DNA of 64,000 bases from contig NZ_JACIJK010000002.1 in assembly GCF_014199305.1 (NCBI RefSeq), positions 248,001 to 312,000 on the forward strand, in the 5' to 3' direction. The DNA is from Sphingomonas aerophila (GTDB lineage Bacteria > Pseudomonadota > Alphaproteobacteria > Sphingomonadales > Sphingomonadaceae). Below the pieces are notes generated by a model. That model did no database searches, was not told where the DNA came from, and worked only from the letters and a program-made list of their open reading frames with translations. A program made the position numbers and the translations under genes. Shown in pieces: positions 46,678-55,600 of the stretch (position 1 is its first letter; the number at the start of each line of letters is the position of its first letter).

Positions 46678-46725
46678 ATGGGTGAAAACGGTTACAAGAG
46701 CAAGGCTGCGGGCCGTTTTACCCAT
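46678..46725. repeat. inverted repeat between the outer-membrane factor stop and the receiver gene
   Basis: ATGGGTGAAAACGG at 46678-46691 and CCGTTTTACCCAT at 46713-46725 are complements except for one unpaired base, 21 bases apart. They lie just 3' of the minus-strand outer-membrane factor gene and 50 bases upstream of the receiver start. They could serve as that operon's terminator or as an operator for the receiver gene. Confidence 0.55.
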
Positions 46726-46728
46726 TTC

Positions 46729-48273
46729 CTAAGAGGTGGACGGGGTTGGCGGAAGCGGGGTGTCCTCACTCCAACCCCCTCCAATGGCCTTGAACAATGA
46801 CACCGTCGATTGCCGTAGTTGGGCGTCGCTCGCCGCCAGTTGTTCGCGGGCCGCAAGCACCTGCGTTTCCGCGTTCAGCAAGGCATCCTGCGCGACGAAG
46901 CCCGTGCGGTACTGCGCCTCCGTCGCGCGGGCGCTGACTTCATTATCGGCCACGGCCCGGCGTAGTGCCTCATTACGGCGGCGCTCCGCGTCTAACCGCG
47001 CGAGCGGGTCCTCGACATCGCGCAAGGCGCCCAGCACCGCCTGGCGGTATTGCTGATAGGCTTGCTCGCGGTCCTCACGCCGCATCTTCACCGTCGCTTG
47101 CCGCCGCCCCCAGTCGATCAGGGGAAAGCGTGCCGATCCCGTACCGGTCAGTTGCAGACTGTCACGCTCGAACAAGGTCGACAAAGACGTGGAGATCAGT
47201 TGCGCCACCCCCGTCAGGCTGAAGCGCGGGTAAAGGTCGGCGACAGCGACGCCGATATCGGCAGTTGAAGCAGCCAGCGCCCGCTCCGCCGCCCGCACGT
47301 CCGGACGACGGCGCAGCAAGTCCGATGGCAAGCCCGCTGGTATGATCGGCACGGGTGACACTGTCGGGGCGGGCCCGGCCAGATCCGCTGCCACGGCGCT
47401 CGGATCTCCGCCGACCAGCAGGCCCAGCGCATGGAGGCGGACGCGCGCGTCGGCCTGCACCGGCTCTAGTCGCGCCTGCGTGCTCGTCAATTGCCCGCGC
47501 TGGCGGGTAATGTCGATCTGCGGGACCAGCCCTGCGCGTGCTATGTTGCCCGCAATCTCCAGAGCGCGGGTCTGGCGCGCGATTTCCGCCTCGATCGTGG
47601 CAGCCGTAATCTGGTCGAGACGGAGGGCAAAATAGGCCTGCGCCACTTCCGCGCTCAGCGTCACCGCGGCATCGCGGCGGCTCCATTCGGCGGCCTCGGC
47701 TCGGGCGCGGGCACCCTCGACCTGCCGTCGCACACCACCGAAGATGTCGAGTTCCCAGCTGGCGTCGAAGCCCGCGGCATAGGTCGTGATCCCGCTGCCA
47801 GGCAGCGCGATGCCGCTGCTGCCGCCCTGCCCGCCACCGGTGCCGCCGGTCTGGCCACCGCCCGACGCTCCACCGCCGCCCCCGCCGGAGAACAACCGGG
47901 CGATCGAGGAAAAGCCGGCGTTTTTGCTGAACTCGACATGGGTCGCCTCTGTCGAGGCGTTCACCTGTGGCAGCCCCGCCGACCGGGCCGCGATCTCCTG
48001 CAGGCGCGCCTGCCGCACCCGTGATGCCGCGATCGCCATGTCAGGGCTGTCGGCCAGAGCCCGCTCGACCAGCCTGTCGAGCACCGGGTCATTGAACGCG
48101 CGCCACCACGTCGCGGGATCGATCGACGCACCCGGCGCGGGGATGGCCTGCGCTTCAACAAACTTCGCTGGTACGGCAACATCTTGCGGCCGATAGTTTG
48201 GTCCTACTGTGCACCCGCTCGCCAACGCCGCCGCGGCTAGCGGTCCGCTCGCCCGCTTCAACCACCGCCGCAT
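46729..48273 (-). CDS. outer membrane efflux lipoprotein (NodT/OprM-like)
   Basis: The 514-residue product is the outer-membrane duct of a tripartite pump. It has a lipoprotein signal with lipobox LASGC near residue 21, then TVGPNYRPQD typical of NodT-type factors. TAATIEAEIARQTRALEIA and QVLAAREQLAASDAQLRQST mark the helical hairpins. A Gly-rich insertion of about 30 residues (from near residue 131) is unusual. ATG at 48273 overlaps the EmrB stop as TGATG. Confidence 0.92.
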   Translation of the reverse strand: MRRWLKRASGPLAAAALASGCTVGPNYRPQDVAVPAKFVEAQAIPAPGASIDPATWWRAFNDPVLDRLVERALADSPDMAIAASRVRQARLQEIAARSAGLPQVNASTEATHVEFSKNAGFSSIARLFSGGGGGGASGGGQTGGTGGGQGGSSGIALPGSGITTYAAGFDASWELDIFGGVRRQVEGARARAEAAEWSRRDAAVTLSAEVAQAYFALRLDQITAATIEAEIARQTRALEIAGNIARAGLVPQIDITRQRGQLTSTQARLEPVQADARVRLHALGLLVGGDPSAVAADLAGPAPTVSPVPIIPAGLPSDLLRRRPDVRAAERALAASTADIGVAVADLYPRFSLTGVAQLISTSLSTLFERDSLQLTGTGSARFPLIDWGRRQATVKMRREDREQAYQQYRQAVLGALRDVEDPLARLDAERRRNEALRRAVADNEVSARATEAQYRTGFVAQDALLNAETQVLAAREQLAASDAQLRQSTVSLFKAIGGGWSEDTPLPPTPSTS

Positions 48274-49877
48274 CAATGCATGCCTCCCTGTTGGCCGCCG
48301 CCCATCTTGCCCGATCGCATGAAGAACACGACTGGCGCGACCACCAGCACCACGATCATCAACGTCCGAAATACGTCCAGAAAGGCAAGCATGGTCGCTT
48401 GTCGCTGAACCTCGCCATAAACGACCCCCAGCGGCGCTCCGCTCGCATCATTGCCCACCCCCGCTACCGCGCCGCGGACGGTGCCGAGATACTCATTGTA
48501 GTTCGGGTTTATCGGACTGAGGCCCTCGACCAGGTGCGACTGGTTCACCTGCAGCCGGTTTTGCAACATCATCTGCGACATGGAGATGCCAAAGGTACCG
48601 CCCAGATTACGCGCCACGTTGAGCAACGCGGAGGCCTGTGCCGTCTGGTTCTGTCGCAGTCCGACATAGGCGATCGCGTTGATCGGAACGAACAGGAATG
48701 GCAGCGCCATCGCCTGGTACAGCCGCGCGACCGCCGCATCCCAAAAACTGATATTCGCGTCGAGATGGCTCATGTTCCACAACGCGGCCGCCTGCACGAT
48801 CAGCGCGGGGAAGAGCAGGAAACGCACATCGACCACCCCGCTCAGCCTTCCAGCGAAGGGCACCATCACCAGCGTTGCCACACCGCCCGCGGTCAACGCC
48901 AATCCAGCGTCGAGCGAGGAATATCCCAGAACCTGTTGTAAAAGCTGCGGTATCAGCTGTGTCGTACCGTACAGAATCAGGCCGGTGATGGCCATGACGG
49001 TCAGCGTCAGCGAGAAGTTGCGATTTTTCAGCAGCTTCAGGTCGACGACCGGATCCTCATGGTTCCACTCCCACACGAACAGCGCGATCAGCGACACGCC
49101 GGCGATCACCGCCGACCCCAGGATCATGGGGCTTGAGAACCAATCCTCCCGCTCACCGCGATCAAACGTGATCTCCAGGAAGCCTAGCCCAAGCGCGACC
49201 AGCGCCACGCCGACATAATCGATGCGCAGGCCCTTCTTCAGCCGCTTCTGGCGCTCCTTCACCAGCGGCTCAGGCTCGTCCACGAACAACTCGGCCAGGA
49301 ACCAGGCTCCAATCCCGATCGGAACGTTGATCAGGAACACCCAGTGCCAGGTCGAATAGTCGACGATCCATCCGCCCAGCGTCGGGCCCAGTACCGGCCC
49401 TACCACCACCACGATGGCGAACGCGGCAAAGGCCATGCCGCGCTTTGCCGGTGGGAAGGTGTCCGCCAGCATCGATTGCTCGACCGGCGCCAGCCCGCCG
49501 CCGCCGACGCCCTGCAGCACCCGCGCGATGACCAGCGTGGTGAGGTTGGGCGCCAGCCCGCACATCAGCGACGACGCCGTGAACAGCGCTATGGAGATCA
49601 GGAAGTACCGCTTGCGGCCGATCGCGTCGGACAGCCAGCCTGAGATCGGGATCACGATCGCATTGGCGACCAGATAGCTCGTCAGCACCCAGGTTGCCTG
49701 ATCGTTGGAGACCGACAACCCGCCCGCGATATGATCAAGCGCGACATTGGCGATGGACGTGTCGAGCACCTCCATGAACGTCGGGATGGAGATGATCGCC
49801 ACGATCAGCCACGGCGAATAGCGTCCCGCGACCGACCTGCTGGGGTCCCAGCCATCGGCACGCTTGGCGGCTACCAT
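48273..49877 (-). CDS. emrB: DHA2 family MFS drug transporter (EmrB-like)
   Basis: The 534-residue product has fourteen hydrophobic segments, as in EmrB. The N-terminal MEVLDTSIANVALDHIAGG and SGWLSDAIGRKRYFL are the DHA2 signature and the loop between segments 2 and 3. It exports drugs with EmrA and an outer-membrane factor, both encoded next to it. The start ATG overlaps the EmrA stop (TGATG). The substrate is unknown. Confidence 0.92.
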   Translation of the reverse strand: MVAAKRADGWDPSRSVAGRYSPWLIVAIISIPTFMEVLDTSIANVALDHIAGGLSVSNDQATWVLTSYLVANAIVIPISGWLSDAIGRKRYFLISIALFTASSLMCGLAPNLTTLVIARVLQGVGGGGLAPVEQSMLADTFPPAKRGMAFAAFAIVVVVGPVLGPTLGGWIVDYSTWHWVFLINVPIGIGAWFLAELFVDEPEPLVKERQKRLKKGLRIDYVGVALVALGLGFLEITFDRGEREDWFSSPMILGSAVIAGVSLIALFVWEWNHEDPVVDLKLLKNRNFSLTLTVMAITGLILYGTTQLIPQLLQQVLGYSSLDAGLALTAGGVATLVMVPFAGRLSGVVDVRFLLFPALIVQAAALWNMSHLDANISFWDAAVARLYQAMALPFLFVPINAIAYVGLRQNQTAQASALLNVARNLGGTFGISMSQMMLQNRLQVNQSHLVEGLSPINPNYNEYLGTVRGAVAGVGNDASGAPLGVVYGEVQRQATMLAFLDVFRTLMIVVLVVAPVVFFMRSGKMGGGQQGGMH

Positions 49878-51085
49878 CAGCGCACCTTCACGGTTGGTAC
49901 GACCGACATGCCGGGGCCAAGCGGGAACTGGCGTGGGTCGGGCGCCTTGCCGTCGGGACCACGGTCGAACTCGATGCGCACGGGTACTCGCTGGACGACC
50001 TTCACGAAGTTGCCCGTCGCATTCTGCGGAGGCAGCACAGAGAACGCCTGCCCTGCCCCGCGCTGGATGGAATCAACATGGCCGTGAAACTCGACGTCGG
50101 GGAAGGAGTCGACCTTGATGGTAACCGGCTGGCCGATCCTCATCAGGGTCAGTTGGGTCTCCTTGAAATTGGCCGTGATCCACATCCGGTCGGGTACCAC
50201 CGCCATCAGGTTGGTCCCGGGCGAGACATAACTGCCGACATTGACCGTCCGGTTCACCACTTGGCCCGCAACCGGCGCTCGCAGCTGTAGGTCCGACAAC
50301 GTGACGTCAGCCTGCTGCACCCGCGCGCGACTAGTGTTGATACCGGCCCGCGACGCCTCCGCACCGCGACGGGCGACGACCACCTGGGTCAGTGCCGTTG
50401 CTGCTTGACGCCTCGCGGCGGCAGCCTCTGCGGCGGTCTGCCGGGCGGTTGCGCGCGCCTGGTCCAGCTGTTGCGCCGCGACCGCATTGGGATCGGCCCT
50501 CAACAGGGCTTCATACCGCGCCAGGTCCTGTTGCGCCTTGACCGCGGCCGCGAGCGGCGCGCGCGCGGCCGCTTGTTGCTGGCGAGCGGTTGCCTGCGCC
50601 GCCTCGATCTGCGCGAGCGACTGGGCATATTGCGCCTGTGCCTCGACCACGCCGGCCTGCGCCTCTGCTCGCTGCGCCTGTGCGCCTGTAGGCTTGACCA
50701 CGGCGAGCAGGCGACCTGCCTTGACGTGCCGGTTGTCGACGTCCTCTACTGCGATAAGCTGCCCGGCCACCTCGGGAGAGATGCGAACAATGTGAGCATC
50801 GACGAACGCGTCATCGGTGGACTGGAACTTGCGCGCATGCAGCCAGTACAGTGTGCCCCCGATCACGATCGCGGCGACGACCGGGATCAGGATGAACCAG
50901 AACAGCGGCCGCTTGTAGACCGGAGGCTTGGCCTCCTTCTCGTCATCGTCGTCGTCGCCATCCGAGCCGTCTTGTTCCTGACCGTCTGCGACGTCGTCAC
51001 GGCGGGTATTCTCGCGCGTCCCCTTCTCATCCTCAGACCGTTGCTGGTCGAGATCGCCCTCGTCATCGTGGCGCGGTTCGCTCAT
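49877..51085 (-). CDS. emrA: HlyD/EmrA-family periplasmic adaptor
   Basis: The 402-residue product has an N-terminal cytosolic stretch of about 50 residues that is extremely acidic (DGSDGDDDDDEKEA), one membrane segment (about residues 58-82), and the biotinyl-lipoyl and barrel domain. FVDAHIVRISPEVAGQL and DLQLRAPVAGQVVNRTV are typical EmrA/HlyD motifs; a long alpha-hairpin lies between. The ATG at 51085 is favoured because GGAACAGGG precedes it. It begins 21 bases after the monooxygenase stop. Confidence 0.92.
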   Translation of the reverse strand: MSEPRHDDEGDLDQQRSEDEKGTRENTRRDDVADGQEQDGSDGDDDDDEKEAKPPVYKRPLFWFILIPVVAAIVIGGTLYWLHARKFQSTDDAFVDAHIVRISPEVAGQLIAVEDVDNRHVKAGRLLAVVKPTGAQAQRAEAQAGVVEAQAQYAQSLAQIEAAQATARQQQAAARAPLAAAVKAQQDLARYEALLRADPNAVAAQQLDQARATARQTAAEAAAARRQAATALTQVVVARRGAEASRAGINTSRARVQQADVTLSDLQLRAPVAGQVVNRTVNVGSYVSPGTNLMAVVPDRMWITANFKETQLTLMRIGQPVTIKVDSFPDVEFHGHVDSIQRGAGQAFSVLPPQNATGNFVKVVQRVPVRIEFDRGPDGKAPDPRQFPLGPGMSVVPTVKVR

Positions 51086-51106
51086 CCCTGTTCCTTTATG
51101 CATTCG

Positions 51107-52600
51107 TCACCGCGCCCCCCCCCCCCGGCGCGCCGCGCGAGGTCGTTCGCGACCGGATTCGAAAAAAACCATCTCGTTGTCTACGGACCCGAACCGCAAC
51201 GTGGCCAGATCCAGCGCATAATTCTGGTGCAGTCGCCACGGCCGCTTGGCCCCTTGTTGCGGCAGCTTGCCTTGCGCGCGCTGGATGTACCCCGACGAGA
51301 AGTCCACCGCGGGCAAGCGTTCCATTTCCGGATCGCCAAGGTGGGGCGTCGCCTGACGCACGCCCCGGCGCCGCATCGTGTTCAACAGGCGGCAGACGTA
51401 GCGCGCGACCAGATCGGCCTTCAGCGTCCAGGATGCGTTGGTATAGCCAAACGTGAAGGACAGGTTTGGCACGTCCGAAAACATCAGCCCCTTATACTGT
51501 ACCGATCGAGAGAGTTCGATTGGCGCTCCATCCAGCGTGAACTGAACATCGCCGAGCAACTGGATCTCGAGCCCCGTGGCGGTGACGACCACGTCCGCCT
51601 GCAGCTCGCGACCCGATCCCAACCGAAGCCCCGACGTGGTGAACCGCTCCACGGTGTCGGTGACCACCTCGGCCCGCCCCTCCTTGATGGCAGCGAACAG
51701 GTCTGCATCGGGGACCACACAGACCCGCTGGTCCCATGGTGCATAGCGAGGCGTGAAATGTGTCTCGACGTCATAACCTGCGCCAAGTTGGTCGCGAACG
51801 CCCTTGATCATACGTCGTTTGATGGCCTCGGGACGTGCGCGGGCGAGACGGTAGAAGATCATGCTGAGGAGGATGTTCTTCCACCGGGTTAAGCGCCGTG
51901 CCGCCGCCTTGGGCAGCCACCGCCCAAGCCATTGTCCGACCCTGTCCTCCCCGGGCAGCGCCACGACATAGGTGGGCGAGCGCTGGAGCATGGTCACGCT
52001 CGTCGCCTGCTTCGCCATGGCCGGCACCAGCGTCACCGCCGTCGCGCCGCTGCCGATCACGACCACGCGCTTTCCGCCATAGTCGAGGTCCGCCGGCCAG
52101 AACTGCGGATGGACGATGAGTCCGCCAAACTCCTCTGCGCCGGGAAAGTCGGGCGCGTGCCCGCGGGCGTAATTGTAGTATCCCGAGCACATGCACAGCC
52201 AGCCGCAGGTAAAGGTGATCCGTTCACCATCGGCCCGCCTCGCCGTCACCGTCCATCGCGTGTCGTCGGTCGACCAGGCTGCGGCTTCGACATGGACGCC
52301 GAACCGTATCAGGGCGTCGAGCCCGCCCTCCCGCGCCGCGTCGGCGATATAGGTTCGGATCGAGGTGCCATCTGCAAAGGATGCGCCACCGGTCCACGGC
52401 CGAAAGCTGTAGCCCAAGGTATGCATGTCGGAGTCCGAACGGACGCCGGGATACCGGAACAGGTCCCAGGTGCCCCCGATCGCTTCACGGCTCTCCAGGA
52501 TCAGAAAGCTGCGATCGGGGCAGTCCCGTTGCAGGTGGCGGGCCTGCCCGATCCCGGACAGCCCCGCACCCACGATGATGACGTCCACATGCTCGGCCAC
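51107..52600 (-). CDS. flavin-containing monooxygenase (Baeyer-Villiger type)
   Basis: The 497-residue enzyme should use NADPH and FAD to insert oxygen, as in Baeyer-Villiger monooxygenases. FAD site: VIIVGAGLSGIGQARHL; NADPH site: VVVIGSGATAVTLVPAMA. The fingerprint FxGxxxHxxxWP is present as FGGLIVHPQFWP. The GTG at 52600 with GGGAAGA upstream is favoured. The coding sequence ends within a run of 12 G on its strand. It sits 21 bases before the EmrA start, so it may belong to that operon. Confidence 0.88.
   Translation of the reverse strand: MAEHVDVIIVGAGLSGIGQARHLQRDCPDRSFLILESREAIGGTWDLFRYPGVRSDSDMHTLGYSFRPWTGGASFADGTSIRTYIADAAREGGLDALIRFGVHVEAAAWSTDDTRWTVTARRADGERITFTCGWLCMCSGYYNYARGHAPDFPGAEEFGGLIVHPQFWPADLDYGGKRVVVIGSGATAVTLVPAMAKQATSVTMLQRSPTYVVALPGEDRVGQWLGRWLPKAAARRLTRWKNILLSMIFYRLARARPEAIKRRMIKGVRDQLGAGYDVETHFTPRYAPWDQRVCVVPDADLFAAIKEGRAEVVTDTVERFTTSGLRLGSGRELQADVVVTATGLEIQLLGDVQFTLDGAPIELSRSVQYKGLMFSDVPNLSFTFGYTNASWTLKADLVARYVCRLLNTMRRRGVRQATPHLGDPEMERLPAVDFSSGYIQRAQGKLPQQGAKRPWRLHQNYALDLATLRFGSVDNEMVFFESGRERPRAARRGGGAR
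51115..51126. repeat. homopolymer of 12 C (12 G on the coding strand) at the monooxygenase end
   Basis: Twelve consecutive C on the plus strand. Within the monooxygenase it encodes Gly residues of the last seven codons (RRGGGAR then TGA). Removal of one base changes the frame so that it would end at a TGA overlapping the EmrA start as ATGA. Confidence 0.95.
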
Positions 52601-52658
52601 CGGTCTTCCCTGATGCAACGCGCTTGGTGATCGGTCGCTCACAGGCGGCCGGATGGCC

Positions 52659-55600
52659 TCAATAATCCTTCGAATAGCGCAGCCGCACGTCCGACCCACC
52701 GAACGACCCGGTGGAGGTCAGCACGCTCAACGCCTTGCTCAACGCAATCTCGAGCTGGGTCGCCGTGAAGCCCCGCGCATCGGTCACCACCTCCACATAG
52801 ATGTTGTCGGTGATGTACTTGCCAGCGGCCAGAGCCGTTCCGCGGCCGCTCGCCTCGTCCGCACCCAGGATGCGCAGCCGGTCAAAGCCCGTCGCCGAAC
52901 GCAGCTTCCCAAGCGGATTAAGCCCTCCGCCGCCCGACCCGCGAAGCGAGTTCAGCGCACTCGCAAGCTGGATCGCCTCCGTCGCAGACAGGTTCTCCGG
53001 GTTGGTCCCGAACAGCAGGCGGCTCAACACCTCGTCCTGCGCCAGCGGTGGCGTGGAGGTGAAGGCGATCTGCGGTCGCTGACCCGTGCCGGTGATGTTG
53101 ATGACCGCCGTGATGCCGTTGGTCGTGGTGGTCGCCTGGATGTTGATATCCGGATCGGTCAGCGCCCCGCCACGGAAGCGGATCTGCCCACGGTTCACCT
53201 CGAACCGCTTGCCCGCGAAGCTGTACGTGCCCCGCACCAAGTCGAGCCCACCCGAGATTTGCGGCGCCGCGCTGGTGCCGCCCACGCGCAGGTCCGCCTC
53301 CCATTCTGACTCGAGTCCCATGCCCGACACGAACAACTGGTTCGGTGCGCGAACCCGGATGTCGAGCTTGAATAGGCCCGGTGGCGCAGCGGGCGCCGGC
53401 CTATCGGTCGGGCGTGCCACACGGATCTGGCTGCGGCGACGGATCCCCGTCAGCTCGGGCACTTCGGCCGCGCCTTGACGGATGATCTGATAGCGCGCTT
53501 CGGGAATCTGCAGGTCACCCTGGATCAACCCGCCGTTCGGCCCATTGGTCAGGTGGATGCGCCCGGTGGTGGTCGCCGCCAGCGCATCGCTTTCCGCCAG
53601 CCGTGCATTGTTGAGCGTCGCGGTAAGGTCGATCGGGAAGCCCGCCGCCGCCGCGAGCCCGACCGAACCCTGGGCCTGCACCGTCCCATCGCCCGCGCGT
53701 GCCTGAAGCGTCGTGAGCTCAAGCCGGTCGTTGTTGAACCGTGCGGCAACCCGCATCCGCGACAGACGCGTCCCGTAGGTCTCGTTGTCATAGGTCAGGT
53801 TGTCGGCCCGGATCAGGCCGTTGAGCCGTGGAGCGGAGCCGGTCCCCGAGAAATCGGCGCCGATCGCTATCGGTCCAGACAATTGCTGCTGGGCCAGCCC
53901 GGCAAAGCTGAACAGAACCGAGGACGGCCCATTGTAACGGATGCCTCCGCCCACCGGCGCATTCAGCAGGCGAGTCGTCCAGGACGCGCCGCCGCCCAGC
54001 GGCCGCATCGTCGCCAGCAACCGCCCGATCGCCGTCGGCCCGCGCCGGATCAACGCGCGCGCCTCGGCACCAGACGGATCAAGCCGGCCCGCGACAACCA
54101 CGTCGACCGGATCGGAGACGGCAGCCAGGCTGGTCCGCTGAAAACCGGTCACCGTGGCCCGAAGGTTCGCCGTCGGCACGCTCGCGCCACTCGCCTGCGT
54201 ATAGTCGAGGCTGCCCGTTACCTTACCCGACAAGCCCAGCCCCGGCATGAACGCGGACACAAAGCTCAGGTCCATTCGGTCCAGCCGTGCCTGGATCTGG
54301 GTTGCCCGGCCGAAGCTGCCCGCGACCCGCGCCGATCCGCCATTTGCGCCGCCGAAGTCGATGCGCGTCGGAGCGAGACGATAGCCACCAGCCGCGCCCG
54401 TGATCCGCGCCGGGTTGACGGTGCGGAATGGTACTCCGTTCGCCTGACCCTGCGCCGCCACCAGATAGTCGTTTGGCGCAAGCCGGGCATTGACCGCGAC
54501 CCGGAAGGGGACGCCATTCGACCCCGTCAACAGCGCCTGCGCCGTGCCGCGACCCCCGACATAGTTCACCTTGACCCGCGCCGCCTCGATTACCGTCGGG
54601 CCATATCGGGTGTCCGCCACCTGCGCATCCGCAACGACCTGTGGAGCGGATGGGAGGAGCACGACACTGGCGTTGACGATCGCGCGACCGATCGTGAAAT
54701 CGATCGGCCCGGGCGCCGTGTAGTTGAACGCCCGCGCCGCCACATCGGCACGCTGATAGCCGCCCTGTGAAGCAAGGCGCGCGGTGCCGGACAGGCCCTG
54801 CCCGGCGAACTGCAACGTACCCGCGAGCGGTCCGGCCGCGGTCTGCTCCAGTCGCCCGTTCGCCGCGATGCCCGCGAACACCACCCGGCGTACATCGATG
54901 GCCAGCTGATTTCCCGGACGGACCAGCACGTCAGCCGTAAACGGCCCGTAGTTGGTGGCCCCGCTCGCGGTCACCGCATAGGCGCCACCCCGTCCGACAA
55001 TGCGCGCCTGCACATTCGCCAGCCCCACGCCGAGGCCCGGCCGGGCTGCACGGATGACGACCACCGGCGCGGTCTGGCTGCCCGTTATACGGGCGCTGAC
55101 CGGCCCGTACTGGCTGGAATACGCGTCGGCGTTGACCAGGACTGCGCCGGATGCCGGATCATAGCGGCCACTGCCGCTGGTGATCCGGAACTTGGGTGCA
55201 CTCAGCTTCAGGCCGGAAAAGGTCACCACGCCTTCGGGGCTGTAACCGATGTCAGCACGAACGATCGCGTTTCCACCCAGGAAGTTACGCGCGCCAGCGT
55301 TGAACAGCTGAGAGGTTCGGGCAACAACCCGGCCGGTGATCCCGAAGCCCCCATTGGGTCCGGGCACCAGCTTCGCATCGGTCTGTAGATTGATGATGCC
55401 GATCGACTCAACGCGGTAGTTATTGATCCGCCCCTTCAGCGCGCCCGTGTATCGGCCGGTCTGCATGTTGGCGGCAATGATCGCTGTTGCGTCGATCCGG
55501 TCCGAACGGATGCGCAAATTGTCCGACAGGATCTGGGGCAAGGACAACGCCAGGTCACCGTCGATCCGGACGTTGGTGGCCAGCCCGCCGATCGCCGCGT

